Part shown: positions 1 to 8,527 of the stretch, piece after piece
Position numbering within the stretch: position 1 is the stretch's first letter
Layout of the letters: each line of letters starts with the position of its first letter
Translations under genes and position numbers: made by a program
Notes under the pieces: model-generated
Database searches by the model: none
The model's input: the letters and a program-made list of their open reading frames with translations, nothing else
Told to the model about the DNA's origin: nothing
NCBI GenBank assembly: GCA_964563435.1
Contig: CAZLXI010000018.1
Span: forward strand, 1-64,000
From: Leadbetterella sp964563435
GTDB lineage: Bacteria > Bacteroidota > Bacteroidia > Cytophagales > Spirosomataceae
Direction of reading: 5' to 3'
Length of the DNA: 64,000 bases

Positions 1-1
1 G

Positions 2-20
2 TTTTGTATCGGAAAGTAAC
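2..20. repeat. attL core, 19-bp direct repeat
   Basis: TTTTGTATCGGAAAGTAAC is identical to 24782-24800. After one mismatch (c/t) the next three bases, cat, also match. It is the left junction of the element by position next to the integrase. Confidence 0.75.
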
Positions 21-61
21 CCATCAAAACAAACAAATAACAAAAGTATAATAATTCTCAT

Positions 62-86
62 AAAGCCCTGATTTAAGGGCTTTTTT
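62..86 (+). terminator. Rho-independent terminator just inside attL
   Basis: An 8-bp stem (AAAGCCCT at 62-69 with AGGGCTTT at 76-83) and a 6-nt loop are followed by a T run to 86. It reads rightward, so it would stop host transcripts entering the element upstream of the integrase promoter. Confidence 0.7.
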
Positions 87-110
87 GTTGTATTGATATT
101 ATTATTTGTT

Positions 111-144
111 TTGTGATGTTATACGTTTGTTAAGTTTATTTTTG
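111..144 (+). promoter_or_regulatory. Predicted promoter of the HTH-integrase operon
   Basis: TTG at 111-113 and TATTTTTG at 137-144 fit the Bacteroidota TTG...TAnnTTTG promoter, with a 23-bp spacer that is slightly long. The -7 element overlaps the first TTGTACCT arm-like site (142-149), so integrase binding could shut off its own transcription. Confidence 0.5.
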
Positions 145-178
145 TACCTTTATTGTACCTTATCGGGTTGAGGTACAA
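142..178. promoter_or_regulatory. Left integrase arm-type sites (TTGTACCT)
   Basis: TTGTACCT occurs at 142-149 and 153-160, with the inverted copy AGGTACAA at 171-178. The same motif occurs twice near the right end (24726-24744). Tyrosine integrases with an N-terminal arm-binding domain use such repeats, so the assignment is by position and repetition. Confidence 0.5.
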
Positions 179-260
179 ATTCAACTCTTTTTTTGGAGAA
201 ATTATGTCCCTTAATTACTCTTATTTCTCCTTAAACACACTTAAATACTTTTAATTGATT

Positions 261-824
261 ATGAGTAGTAATATCAGAGTGCAGAGGATTTGCCAGCATT
301 GCAATACCGAGTTCACTGCCAAGACCACGGTGACCCAGTATTGTTCTGATAAATGCAGCAAACGGGCCTATAAGGAGCGCATAAAACTGCACAAAATTGA
401 GAAATCTAATAAACAGACTAATTCGATTGTACACAAAGATTTGGAGTCTGTAAAGCAACAAGAATACCTCAGGGTAAAAGATGCATCCTTATTGATCGGA
501 TGCTCAACTAAGACCATCTACAGATTAATTGACAGTGGAGGCCTTGTTGCAAGTAATGTCTCAGAAAGAATGACCCGGATCCGGAGAAGTGAAATTGATA
601 AACTCTTGTCCATCCCTTCTATTCCGGCCTCCAAGGAAAAAGAAACGCTTCAATCATTCACCTGGCCGGTAGAGGAATGTTACACTATGAACGAAATAAT
701 GACCAAGTACCAAATTTCGGACAAAGCCCTGTACGATGTAATCAAACGCAATAAGATTCCGAAAAGGAAAAACGGATGGTACACATACGTGCCCAAAATT
801 TTAGTGGATAAACTATTAAATTAA
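261..824 (+). CDS. Zinc-finger-like HTH DNA-binding protein upstream of the integrase
   Basis: The protein (187 aa from ATG 261; an upstream TTG at 255 is less likely) has four N-terminal cysteines, C11, C14, C28 and C32, arranged as a small zinc ribbon. A MerR/excisionase-type helix-turn-helix follows at about residues 68-115 (YLRVKDASLLIGCSTKTIYR). A second short HTH-like stretch lies near the C-terminus (MTKYQISDKALYDVIKR). It ends 5 bp before the integrase, so the two are probably co-transcribed. Proteins of this type often act as recombination directionality factors or regulators of the neighbouring integrase. That role is inferred from position. Confidence 0.75.
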   Translation: MSSNIRVQRICQHCNTEFTAKTTVTQYCSDKCSKRAYKERIKLHKIEKSNKQTNSIVHKDLESVKQQEYLRVKDASLLIGCSTKTIYRLIDSGGLVASNVSERMTRIRRSEIDKLLSIPSIPASKEKETLQSFTWPVEECYTMNEIMTKYQISDKALYDVIKRNKIPKRKNGWYTYVPKILVDKLLN

Positions 825-829
825 ACACA

Positions 830-1981
830 ATGGCAACGAAAGTAACTCTTAGAAAGAAAACGATAACAAATGGCAGACTGTCATTATACCTGGACTTTTA
901 TCCCCCGATTATCAGCTCTAAAACTGGGGAGCCTACCCGGCGGGAGTTCTTGAATTTGTATATTTTCAGAAAGCCTAAAAATGAGATAGAGAAGGCCCAT
1001 AACACAAACCAGATCAACCTGGCCAATAGCATTTGTAACAAAAGAGAAAACGAACTCAATAAACCGGAGATTTACACCGAGTTTGAAAAGGAGCAAGTAA
1101 GGCTAAAGGAGCTCGCCGATATGGATTTTGTGCAGTACTACCAAGAGCTGGCCAACAAGCGCAAAGAAAGCAATCACGACAACTGGATTTCGACCTTAAA
1201 CTATTTAACGGACTTTACCGGAGGCCTGTTAAGGTTTGGTGATCTAAACGAAAAGAAGCTGGAGGAATTAAAGGAATATCTGCTGACCACAAAAAGCCGC
1301 AGGAGTGAAAAATCAAAGCTCTCCCAAAATTCGGCTATGTCATACTTCAATAAGATCAAAGCAGCCTTAAAACAGGCTTATTCTGACGGTATCCTACAAT
1401 CGGATCTGAATAAGAAAGTAAAACCCATAAAAGAGGTTGAAACCCGTAGGGAGCCCTTAACCATCGAGGAGCTTAATAGTTTGATCAAAACGGACTGCAA
1501 TAATCCTTTGATAAAACGGGCGGCTTTATTTTCAGCTCTCACGGGCCTCCGCTGGAGTGACATTGAAAAATTAAAGTGGAGTGAAGTGGAATTCGTTAAG
1601 GGCCGGGGATATTTCTTGAACTTTGACCAGGAAAAGACAGACGGTGTAGAAGTGCATCCAATTTCTGAACAGGCGTTCCGGATCCTGGGAGAAAGAGGAG
1701 GCAAGGACGAACGGGTCTTTGAGGGGTTGAAATACTCGGCATTCGAGAATAAGCAACTATACCAATGGATTGGCGCGGCCGGAATAACCAAGAATATTAC
1801 ATTTCACAATTTCCGGCATACGTATGCTACATTACAACTGGCTAATGGAACAGACATTTACACCGTGTCCAAGTTGCTGGGTCACAAGTCGCTCAAAACT
1901 ACACAGATATATGCGAAGGTAGTGGATGAGTCGAAAAGGAAGGCGGCCGAGAGAATAAAACTGGATATTGATAAATTGTAA
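830..1981 (+). CDS. Tyrosine recombinase (phage-type integrase)
   Basis: This 383-aa protein should catalyse site-specific recombination between the two 19-bp att cores. The N-terminal half resembles the SAM-like arm- and core-binding domains of Bacteroidota integrases, with IEELNSLIKTDC leading into the catalytic domain. Catalytic residues are visible: Arg in SALTGLRWSD (about 240), His and Arg in FHNFRHTYA (about 326-329), His in LLGHKS (about 350) and the Tyr nucleophile in TTQIYAKV (about 361). The length is typical for the family. It lies within 1 kb of attL, directly after the HTH gene, which is the usual order in integrative elements. Confidence 0.95.
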   Translation: MATKVTLRKKTITNGRLSLYLDFYPPIISSKTGEPTRREFLNLYIFRKPKNEIEKAHNTNQINLANSICNKRENELNKPEIYTEFEKEQVRLKELADMDFVQYYQELANKRKESNHDNWISTLNYLTDFTGGLLRFGDLNEKKLEELKEYLLTTKSRRSEKSKLSQNSAMSYFNKIKAALKQAYSDGILQSDLNKKVKPIKEVETRREPLTIEELNSLIKTDCNNPLIKRAALFSALTGLRWSDIEKLKWSEVEFVKGRGYFLNFDQEKTDGVEVHPISEQAFRILGERGGKDERVFEGLKYSAFENKQLYQWIGAAGITKNITFHNFRHTYATLQLANGTDIYTVSKLLGHKSLKTTQIYAKVVDESKRKAAERIKLDIDKL

Positions 1982-1998
1982 AATAATACACCATAAAG

Positions 1999-3183
1999 AT
2001 GCAATTAGACTTCTCTAAAGCCGATCGATTAATGCACTTGATCTATGATAGCCGTCGAGTGCTTTGGGCTTCTATGTATGATGGAGCTTACGAAATGAAA
2101 AACAGCACCAACAAATCATTCAGGACGTTATATGCTGATTTAGTTAAAATTACCAGTTCAAATAAAACTAAAGAGGAAAAAAGTAATCTCCGTAATTTGG
2201 CCTTTGCAAACGTCTATCAAAAAATGAATGATCCGGTAGAAGGTGGACATTATTTGAAATGTACTTTTGACGAGGAAGCAACTGTCAAACGTATTGCTAA
2301 AGCATATTGGCAACTACAAACAAACTTAACTATTGACTGGAATTATACATCAGACGATAACTCACGGGTGACAAACTTAAGGGCATTTGTTGATACGTAT
2401 TTCCCAAACGAGCCATTTAAAGAAGTCATTGTAGAAACAACTCTTCTAAGAGATCCCAAAATACAAGACTTGGAAACTGAATTTTGGAACAATTGTCCAG
2501 ATCTTAAATCAATAGATGATTTATGCAACATATATCGAGAGCGACTAAAGGAAGAGGAAAACCTTATACAAGTAGATCTTGATTTTTATAAGTTTGATAA
2601 GCTATGCTTTGACAACAACAATCTTTTGAATCAATACTTGAAAGAGTTACGTCTTTGCGGGTTATTAGAAGTTAGCGAAGCTTATGTTGAAGCAAGAATT
2701 AGTCATATTGCCGAGGAAATTAACAAAACAAGTAACGGTATTGTAGAGCTATTCAAAAGGTTAAGAGCCTCCTCGTCTCCTACAAATACACGAGACAATG
2801 CCCCACAAGTTGACGAAAGTAAATTGCCCGTAACGGCTAAAGACACAATTCAGGAAAGACGAGACAAAGGAGGGCAAAAAACACCTAAAACGCTTAGTGG
2901 TTTAATAACCCATAATAAAAGTAGCGAAATCGTTGAAGGTGTAAAAAATCAATATAAAAATATAAAAGGTAAACGACTAAAACTACTACTATTAGCTTTT
3001 CAAGATTTAGATCTTTTACCGAAAGAAAGGATTGCACGTTCATTTCATCAATGTTGCGAGACCGGGTTTACTTGGGATATTGGCTCCTATAACGCAATGA
3101 ATAAGTATGTGTTTAATGAACATATTGACACAACCGAACTCGAGAGTATAAAACAATATATCAGCAAACTAATCAACGGTTAG
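1999..3183 (+). CDS. Hypothetical protein, 394 aa
   Basis: I do not recognise this protein. It starts 17 bp after the integrase stop and has no signal peptide or membrane segment. It is acidic to neutral and mostly helical in composition. A hydrophilic linker rich in Ser, Thr, Lys and Asp (about residues 255-310, SSSPTNTRDNAPQV to TPKTLSGL) separates a long N-terminal region from a C-terminal domain of about 80 residues. The C-terminal domain (LLLLAFQDLDLLPKERI, then an aromatic-rich FTWDIGSYNAMNKYVF) looks like a compact helical fold. Its base composition is more AT-rich than the integrase. The position suggests cargo or a helper of integration or regulation; function unknown. Confidence 0.7.
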   Translation: MQLDFSKADRLMHLIYDSRRVLWASMYDGAYEMKNSTNKSFRTLYADLVKITSSNKTKEEKSNLRNLAFANVYQKMNDPVEGGHYLKCTFDEEATVKRIAKAYWQLQTNLTIDWNYTSDDNSRVTNLRAFVDTYFPNEPFKEVIVETTLLRDPKIQDLETEFWNNCPDLKSIDDLCNIYRERLKEEENLIQVDLDFYKFDKLCFDNNNLLNQYLKELRLCGLLEVSEAYVEARISHIAEEINKTSNGIVELFKRLRASSSPTNTRDNAPQVDESKLPVTAKDTIQERRDKGGQKTPKTLSGLITHNKSSEIVEGVKNQYKNIKGKRLKLLLLAFQDLDLLPKERIARSFHQCCETGFTWDIGSYNAMNKYVFNEHIDTTELESIKQYISKLING

Positions 3184-3190
3184 TAAAAAG

Positions 3191-3232
3191 GTTGTATAAA
3201 GTTGTATTTTGTTTATTACAACTTTATACAAC
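3191..3232. repeat. 16-bp perfect inverted repeat built from direct GTTGTA repeats
   Basis: GTTGTATAAAGTTGTA (3191-3206) and its exact complement TACAACTTTATACAAC (3217-3232) flank 10 bp. Each arm contains GTTGTA twice at 10-bp spacing, so four half sites lie on one helix face. It sits between the unknown gene and the next HTH gene. It could be an operator for that HTH protein or a terminator for the upstream unit. Confidence 0.7.
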
Positions 3233-3265
3233 TTAATATAAACAAACTATAATAAACTACCGATG

Positions 3266-3274
3266 TAATTTTGC
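3266..3274 (+). promoter_or_regulatory. Predicted -7 promoter element of the replication operon
   Basis: TAATTTTGC at 3266-3274 matches TAnnTTTGC exactly, 31 bp before the ATG at 3305. No TTG is visible at the expected -33 position, so an activator may be needed. Confidence 0.4.
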
Positions 3275-3304
3275 TTCACAAACAACTTAAAACTGGAGCA
3301 AATT

Positions 3305-3637
3305 ATGGACACACCAACTTTCGAACAACTACCATCCTATGTTGCCTCTCTTATGAAGGAAGTACGGGAAGTAAAAGAACTTTTGTCAAGTCAGAATAAA
3401 AATTCCGAACCGAAACCTGACAAATTGGTCCTTTTACCTCAAGCTGCCGAGATTCTTGGTATTGCAGAAACAACGGTATATTCCAAAGTGTCTCGCGGGG
3501 AACTTCCCTACATGAAGCGAGGAAAAAAACTTTACTTCTCGGAAAAAGAACTTAGGGAATACCTTATGCAAGGGAAGGTAAAAACAGCCGCTGAAATTGC
3601 AATGGAAGCAGGGGTTTATCTATCAACACACAAATAA
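3305..3637 (+). CDS. Excisionase-family HTH protein
   Basis: The 110-aa protein has an N-terminal coiled-coil-like segment (residues 1-40) and a MerR/HTH_17-type DNA-binding domain (residues about 42-90). The domain reads LPQAAEILGIAETTVYSKVSRGELPYMKRG followed by the typical wing FSEKELREYL. Small proteins of this family bind att or operator DNA in Bacteroidota mobile elements. The large palindrome 75 bp upstream is a plausible target. It opens a rightward operon reaching the replication genes. Confidence 0.8.
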   Translation: MDTPTFEQLPSYVASLMKEVREVKELLSSQNKNSEPKPDKLVLLPQAAEILGIAETTVYSKVSRGELPYMKRGKKLYFSEKELREYLMQGKVKTAAEIAMEAGVYLSTHK

Positions 3638-3649
3638 CACACAACGAAA

Positions 3650-3847
3650 ATGACAAAGCTACCAAACTGCCATCAGATCTACAATGTAGACCGTGGCAAA
3701 AGCACGCCCAATCGAAGGCGACCTAGAACAATCCATGAGTTTCTGAGGGATAAAGGTGTCGAGCCAACGAAAAAAAACGATCTACCTAAAGGCGTTGTTC
3801 GACTCGGAGATTTGATCCAAGATTTTTTATCAACACACAACAAATAA
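3650..3847 (+). CDS. Small hypothetical protein, 65 aa
   Basis: This short basic protein has no recognisable domain. It is preceded by the leader AACACACAACGAAAATG (3636-3652), which recurs in front of several genes in the element and supports a real start. It ends 15 bp before the next gene, and that gene has a GGAG-like sequence upstream (aaggagtaaaacg), an unusual Shine-Dalgarno-like feature in this element. Confidence 0.55.
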   Translation: MTKLPNCHQIYNVDRGKSTPNRRRPRTIHEFLRDKGVEPTKKNDLPKGVVRLGDLIQDFLSTHNK

Positions 3848-3862
3848 AAAAGGAGTAAAACG

Positions 3863-4162
3863 ATGAAAAACAACGATTTACCCCCTATGGCATCTGGGAC
3901 GGATGACAAGGGCAAAGATAACGATTTTTCCCGGAACGAGCAATCGATATTAGGCATACTTCGAGCAGGTGGAGCATATTCCGCAAAAGAACTTGGGAAA
4001 AGAACATTTGACCGTGATCCGCGTAGCACCATTAGGTATTTGCGTAAACGCGGCATACCAGTGGAGGATGTATGGGTTACCAGTGACGGGCCACGATATA
4101 AGCACTATTTTTTAGGGTCTGGGCCATTTTCAGCACAACTAAACCTTTTTCCAGTAAAATGA
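3863..4162 (+). CDS. Winged-helix-like phage protein, 99 aa
   Basis: After a polar N-terminus, residues 26-90 look like a winged helix-turn-helix. SILGILRAGGAYSAKELG gives the first helices, DPRSTIRYLRKRGIPV the recognition helix, and VWVTSDGPRYKHYFL the wing. Domains of this kind occur in phage replication and regulatory proteins. The gene overlaps the following replication gene by 4 nt (ATGA at 4159-4162), so translation is likely coupled. A DNA-binding role in replication or late control is inferred. Confidence 0.6.
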   Translation: MKNNDLPPMASGTDDKGKDNDFSRNEQSILGILRAGGAYSAKELGKRTFDRDPRSTIRYLRKRGIPVEDVWVTSDGPRYKHYFLGSGPFSAQLNLFPVK

Positions 4163-5205
4163 GCAAGGCATTAAATGAAGCGCTGGAGTGGGGTAGCTCT
4201 ACACCAGCGCAGGGGAAGCCTGTAGCTTTATCATATATTGTTTACAAAGAGTGGCACGATGCCACCAAAGACCTGCCGGATGAAGTTCAACTCGAAATAT
4301 TCAAAGCACGAGATCTGTATGGTACAATAGGTATAACGCCAAAACTATCACCTATGGCCGCAGCAGTCTTTCGGTTCATTCAGGGTGATATTGACCGGGA
4401 TCGGGAAAAGTATTCCAAAAAGGTACAGGAGAGGTCGATTGCGGGAAGATTAGGGAACCTAAAAAGGCATCATCCGCATTTACACGCCCAGGTGGATGCC
4501 GGGGAAATCACCCTTGAAGAAGCTGAAAAGGCTATCTTATCGCAAACAATCGCAAATGCCGCAAATGCGAGTTTTGAATCGCAAAGTTCGCAAACGGTCG
4601 CAAATGGTCGCAACGCTCGCAAACCTCGCTTAGATGAAGATGAAGATTATGATTATAATGATAATGAAGATTATAATAAAGATGAGGATAAGAATGATAA
4701 TATAGACTGCGCCTTCCTTGTCGATTTGTGGAATTTAGAGTTACCAATGCACCAAAGGGTTTCTGCCTTGACGGAGAAGCGGAAGAAAAAAATCAAAACA
4801 AGGATTGGGGAGTTTGGGAAGACAAAAAAGGAACAGGAGGAAACTTGCAAGATAATAGTAGGCAAAATCAAAGTATCTCCCTTTTTAAATGGGCACAATG
4901 ATAGAGGATGGAAGCCAAATATTGATTGGATAATTAAGGATAGTGACAATTGGCGAAAAGTATATGAAGGTAACTTTGATCAGAAAAATCAAAAGCCAGC
5001 CTCTGCCTCCACTGGTACCAACACGGCTACCCTTCCGGATGGAAGAACTATTACACTGGGGGTAGGTGAGTACATCCATGAACGTGGGCACCGGACATTA
5101 GGTCAAGGATTCAACGAAATCCCTTTTGATGCACCGCCCCGGCCCGGTAATCAATACTACTGGGACAGGGTTAACGGAATGTGGAATTTCAATTCGATGA
5201 TGTAA
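4159..5205 (+). CDS. DUF6291-type phage replication protein
   Basis: The N-terminal 100 residues (SYIVYKEWHDATKDLPDEVQLEIF then LYGTIGITPKLSPMAAAVFRFI) match what I know of DUF6291, found in Bacteroidota phages and prophages next to replication genes. A highly acidic linker (about residues 155-180, runs of Asp, Glu, Tyr and Asn) leads to a C-terminal part ending in RGWKPNIDWIIKDSDNWRKVYEG. That ending is typical of phage replication initiators and helicase loaders of the DnaD or gpO type. The stop overlaps the ATG of the primase-helicase gene (TAATG at 5203-5207), indicating translational coupling. The likely role is origin recognition or helicase loading. Confidence 0.75.
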   Translation: MSKALNEALEWGSSTPAQGKPVALSYIVYKEWHDATKDLPDEVQLEIFKARDLYGTIGITPKLSPMAAAVFRFIQGDIDRDREKYSKKVQERSIAGRLGNLKRHHPHLHAQVDAGEITLEEAEKAILSQTIANAANASFESQSSQTVANGRNARKPRLDEDEDYDYNDNEDYNKDEDKNDNIDCAFLVDLWNLELPMHQRVSALTEKRKKKIKTRIGEFGKTKKEQEETCKIIVGKIKVSPFLNGHNDRGWKPNIDWIIKDSDNWRKVYEGNFDQKNQKPASASTGTNTATLPDGRTITLGVGEYIHERGHRTLGQGFNEIPFDAPPRPGNQYYWDRVNGMWNFNSMM

Positions 5206-6986
5206 TGGCTATGAACTGGGACAAATTAAACATTGACCTAAAAGGTCGGGCAAAGGGAAAAACGAAAGTACATTGCCCAAAGTGCCACGACACCCGGGCA
5301 AATAAGCAAGATAGATCGCTTTCAGTAGATATCGATGCAGGCCTATATAAGTGTCATTATTGCGGCTGGTCAGGATCGGCGGCCGAAAAGGAAAATAACG
5401 AATGGAGGAGGCCGGTGAGAATGCAGGCTAAAGAGTATAAGCGACCGGAAAAAATCGGATCCACAGAGTTGTCAGAAAAAATGATATCGTACTTTACCGG
5501 TCGGGGAATCAGCTTGCCGACTCTTCAGCTGATGGGAGTTACTGAAGGAAAAGAGTGGATGCCCCAGAAAAACGCGGAGGTTAATACAATTCAATTCAAT
5601 TACTATCGGGATAGTGAGTTAGTGAATACCAAATTTCGGACAGCGGACAAGCATTTTAAATTAACAAGCGGAGCGGAACTTATCCCTTACAACGTAGATG
5701 CGATTTTAGGCACCAAGGAGGCGATAATAACAGAAGGTGAGATAGATACCCTATCCTTTGTCGAGATCGGCCTCCTGAACACCGTTTCTGTCCCAAACGG
5801 AGCCAGTTCAAACTTGTCATACTTTGACGCGTATATTGAATCGCATTTCGACGATAAAGAGGTTATCTACATAGCAGTGGATGACGACCCGAAAGGTGAG
5901 ATTTTGAAAAACGAACTTATCCGGCGGTTCGGGGCGGAGCGATGTAGAATTGTCGAGTATGGGGAGGGGTGTAAGGATGCGAATGAGCATTTGGTCAAGT
6001 ATGGGAAAGAGAGCCTACTGGAGTGCTACCACAACGCTAGAGAGGTCAAAATCGATGGTGTGTTTAATCTAACAGATTACGAGAAAAGCTTAGATGCTCT
6101 TTTTGAGAATGGATTACAACCCGGGGCGACAATAGGTCATAGGAATTTTGACAATCTTTGTTCGTTCGAGACTAAACGTCTTTGTATCGTCACCGGAGTC
6201 CCATCTTCTGGAAAATCAGAGTACATCGATGAGATGCTGCAAAGACTGAATCTAAGGTACGGGTGGAGGTCGGCTTTCTTTTCGCCGGAGAATGCGCCAC
6301 TAGAGTATCACGCGTCAAAACTAATTGAGAAGTTCACGGGAAAGAAGTTTAAAAAAGGGGTCTTAAGCGAGGAAGAATATAGAGAGGCGAAGAAGCATTT
6401 GGAGAAGGACTTTTATTTTATCTCACCCGAAAAATACACATTGTCTCACATATTGGACGCCGCTAGGTCATTGGTAAGAAGGAAAGGAATTAAGTGCCTT
6501 GTTATTGACCCGTTCAACAGGGTTGAGGCGGAGGCCTCCTCTAAAAGTGAGACACTTCAAATAAGCGAGTTTTTAGACAGACTGACCAATTTTGCCCAAC
6601 AAAATGACGTACTGGTGATCCTAATGGCGCACCCCAGTAAACGGCCAAAAACGAAAGATGGTGCAATTGAAGTGCCCAACCTATACGATATATCAGGTTC
6701 AGCGAATTTCTATAACAAGGCCGATTACGGAATTATTGTTCACAGGAACTATGCGGAGGATCTCGTGGAGGTGCACGTCCAGAAAGTTAAATTCCGGAAC
6801 CTTGGACAGGTCGGTATTGCTCAGTTCAAGTACAATATCAACAACGGACGATACACGCCGGTAATAGGTGGAGTCCAAGACGATTGGGACAACAGTAACC
6901 ATCTCCGTAGATCAATCAAGGACGTAAACGAAAACGAGCAAAAACTAATACCATTCGATTACGATTCCGGAGATATACCTTTCTAA
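5205..6986 (+). CDS. Phage-type DNA primase-helicase
   Basis: The protein (593 aa from ATG 5205; the GTG at 5181 is less likely) carries all parts of a T7 gp4/Twinkle-like enzyme. A zinc finger has C24, C27, C50 and C53. A TOPRIM domain spans about 170-250, with ITEGEIDTLS and the acidic pair in IAVDDDP. A RecA-like helicase domain has the Walker A GVPSSGKS at about 330 and the Walker B-like region CLVIDPFNRV. It should unwind DNA and make primers for element replication. It makes the element able to replicate by itself after excision, provided host or helper polymerase is supplied, because no polymerase gene is present. Confidence 0.92.
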   Translation: MAMNWDKLNIDLKGRAKGKTKVHCPKCHDTRANKQDRSLSVDIDAGLYKCHYCGWSGSAAEKENNEWRRPVRMQAKEYKRPEKIGSTELSEKMISYFTGRGISLPTLQLMGVTEGKEWMPQKNAEVNTIQFNYYRDSELVNTKFRTADKHFKLTSGAELIPYNVDAILGTKEAIITEGEIDTLSFVEIGLLNTVSVPNGASSNLSYFDAYIESHFDDKEVIYIAVDDDPKGEILKNELIRRFGAERCRIVEYGEGCKDANEHLVKYGKESLLECYHNAREVKIDGVFNLTDYEKSLDALFENGLQPGATIGHRNFDNLCSFETKRLCIVTGVPSSGKSEYIDEMLQRLNLRYGWRSAFFSPENAPLEYHASKLIEKFTGKKFKKGVLSEEEYREAKKHLEKDFYFISPEKYTLSHILDAARSLVRRKGIKCLVIDPFNRVEAEASSKSETLQISEFLDRLTNFAQQNDVLVILMAHPSKRPKTKDGAIEVPNLYDISGSANFYNKADYGIIVHRNYAEDLVEVHVQKVKFRNLGQVGIAQFKYNINNGRYTPVIGGVQDDWDNSNHLRRSIKDVNENEQKLIPFDYDSGDIPF

Positions 6987-7011
6987 TTTTTAATATTAAC
7001 ACACAACAAAA

Positions 7012-7239
7012 ATGAATAAGAGCACAGCACTAACAACGAACAAGAAAACCGGCGACATATACAAATGGGAAGGTGGACTTCGATTTAAGAACCTCACCAC
7101 CGGCAGAGATGGTGAATTACAGACGAAGGAACAAGCACAACAAGCGTTCGCAATTCCTTTGCAGTTAAACGCGCTGGCTAATCAGAATGAAAACCTGATC
7201 ACGCTTATTCAGGTGTTAGGATTGTCGCTTGACCTTTAA
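7012..7239 (+). CDS. Small hypothetical protein, 75 aa
   Basis: I do not recognise this protein. It begins with a polar, basic N-terminus (TTNKKTGDIYKWEGG) and ends in a hydrophobic helix (NENLITLIQVLGLSLDL). The start is supported by the recurring leader AACACACAACAAAAATG (6998-7014). It sits directly downstream of the primase-helicase, on the same strand. Confidence 0.55.
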   Translation: MNKSTALTTNKKTGDIYKWEGGLRFKNLTTGRDGELQTKEQAQQAFAIPLQLNALANQNENLITLIQVLGLSLDL

Positions 7240-7277
7240 CAGAAACAAATAGTAAAATCAAAAAACAAAAAAACGAA

Positions 7278-7514
7278 ATGAACACGAAAATCACCCCTGA
7301 ATTGAGACAAATATTGATAGCTGCATTAGTAGACGGCGAAGTCGGTATGAAAGAATGCGGATGCACTTTATTGACGATTGACGGTATTCCAGCTACTGAA
7401 AGAGAAAAAGAGTTATGGAATGAGTATGTGCTTATTACTCACCTAAAAAGGCGGATAATAAGGAAGGGACTATCAGTTGGTTTTATTGACCTTTCACTGA
7501 TAACCAGTGAGTAA
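7278..7514 (+). CDS. Small hypothetical protein, 78 aa
   Basis: No domain is recognised. The sequence has mixed helix-forming character, two cysteines in MKECGCTLL, and a basic patch (HLKRRIIRKG). An A-rich leader (aaacaaaaaaacgaaATG) precedes the start. It is part of the rightward block between the replication and tail-like modules. Confidence 0.5.
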   Translation: MNTKITPELRQILIAALVDGEVGMKECGCTLLTIDGIPATEREKELWNEYVLITHLKRRIIRKGLSVGFIDLSLITSE

Positions 7515-7573
7515 AAAAACTGTCAAACATTGCCAAAAAAGTTGATTTTTCTTTATACATTTAGGTTAGTTTT

Positions 7574-8149
7574 ATGGCAAAACCAGCAACTTTTCCCACG
7601 ATAATAGACAGCATTAGGACTGTCACGATATCTTTTCTTAGTAAGGAGGGGTATTTGGATCATGTTGGTACCCGCAGCGGAATGCTATATTGGACCGTGA
7701 GAGGTCAAACTACTGGAAGCGTGCAGTTAAGCGTAGAGAGGTTTGAGGCCTCCGCACTTCTAACTCTGGACTATAGATCAAATGGCTCGGCAATGTCCTA
7801 CGAAATCGAGTTGGTTTCAAGGGTGTCACCCTTCGGAGGTCTTGTTTGGCTCTTTGTATGCCCAGTGACTGGGAAGAAATGCAGGCACTTGTATGAATCA
7901 GGTCATTATTTCCTGCATCGGGATACATTGACTCACGCGATGTATTCTTCTCAAGTTGTATCAAAACACTATCGTGAAATCGCGAAAGAATACGCAATCA
8001 TCAAATACCAGAAAGAACATGAAACCTTTTTAAGAAAGTACGCCAAACGATCGTATAGGGGTAAATTAACCAGAAGGTATTCGCAGTATTTGAAGAAAGT
8101 AGGACTCCTAGAAAAGATCGAGGCGGCAAGAGCGGGAAATAGATTTTAA
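7574..8149 (+). CDS. Hypothetical protein with VCPVTGKKCRHLY motif, 191 aa
   Basis: The first 90 residues form a beta-rich region (GTRSGMLYWTVRG, SVQLSVERFEASALLTLDY). A conserved-looking segment follows, FVCPVTGKKCRHLYESGHYFLHRDTL, with two cysteines and two histidines that could bind a metal. The C-terminal 60 residues are strongly basic and helical (KYAKRSYRGKLTRRYSQYLKK), fitting nucleic-acid binding. I have seen similar CPxTGxxCR proteins as uncharacterised phage and mobile-element genes, but no function is established. A small zinc-binding DNA- or RNA-interacting protein is the best reading. Confidence 0.6.
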   Translation: MAKPATFPTIIDSIRTVTISFLSKEGYLDHVGTRSGMLYWTVRGQTTGSVQLSVERFEASALLTLDYRSNGSAMSYEIELVSRVSPFGGLVWLFVCPVTGKKCRHLYESGHYFLHRDTLTHAMYSSQVVSKHYREIAKEYAIIKYQKEHETFLRKYAKRSYRGKLTRRYSQYLKKVGLLEKIEAARAGNRF

Positions 8150-8181
8150 CACAACATTTTTAATCAAAAACACACAACAAA

Positions 8182-8487
8182 ATGAACAATTTTCAAGACC
8201 AAGACCCTCTTTTATGGACTGATCAGATCCTGGAAAAAGAAAGGGTAAAGTTACTAAATGAAGTAAAGGATGAAGCAATTGAAGCCCTCCGTAAAACCAT
8301 TGACAGCCTCGATGTGATAAACAACAGTTTGAAACCCTTCGGGGAGATATTCCCGGATCAAAAGACCACCATTGAGAAGGCACAAACCGGATTCTCAATA
8401 GCCAATTCTTACCTTGCTGAGGCCTTAAACGATATGATAGTCAACCCGCAAACGATCAAGGTATCTAGTCCGGATTTGCAGGAATAA
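8182..8487 (+). CDS. Small coiled-coil protein in the tail-like module, 101 aa
   Basis: The protein is acidic and almost entirely helical (ERVKLLNEVKDEAIEALRKTIDSLDVINNSL), with no recognised domain. The recurring AACACACAACAAAATG leader (8169-8184) supports its start. It lies two genes before the tape measure gene. In tailed phages this place is often held by a tail assembly chaperone, so such a role is possible but rests only on position. Confidence 0.55.
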   Translation: MNNFQDQDPLLWTDQILEKERVKLLNEVKDEAIEALRKTIDSLDVINNSLKPFGEIFPDQKTTIEKAQTGFSIANSYLAEALNDMIVNPQTIKVSSPDLQE

Positions 8488-8527
8488 TTTTCATAAACAA
8501 TTTTTTTAACTTTTTAAACACACAATT

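Noticed and set aside
1999..3183. Reverse transcriptase, retron or DGR component
   Set aside because: No YxDD motif or other polymerase signature is present here or elsewhere in the window.
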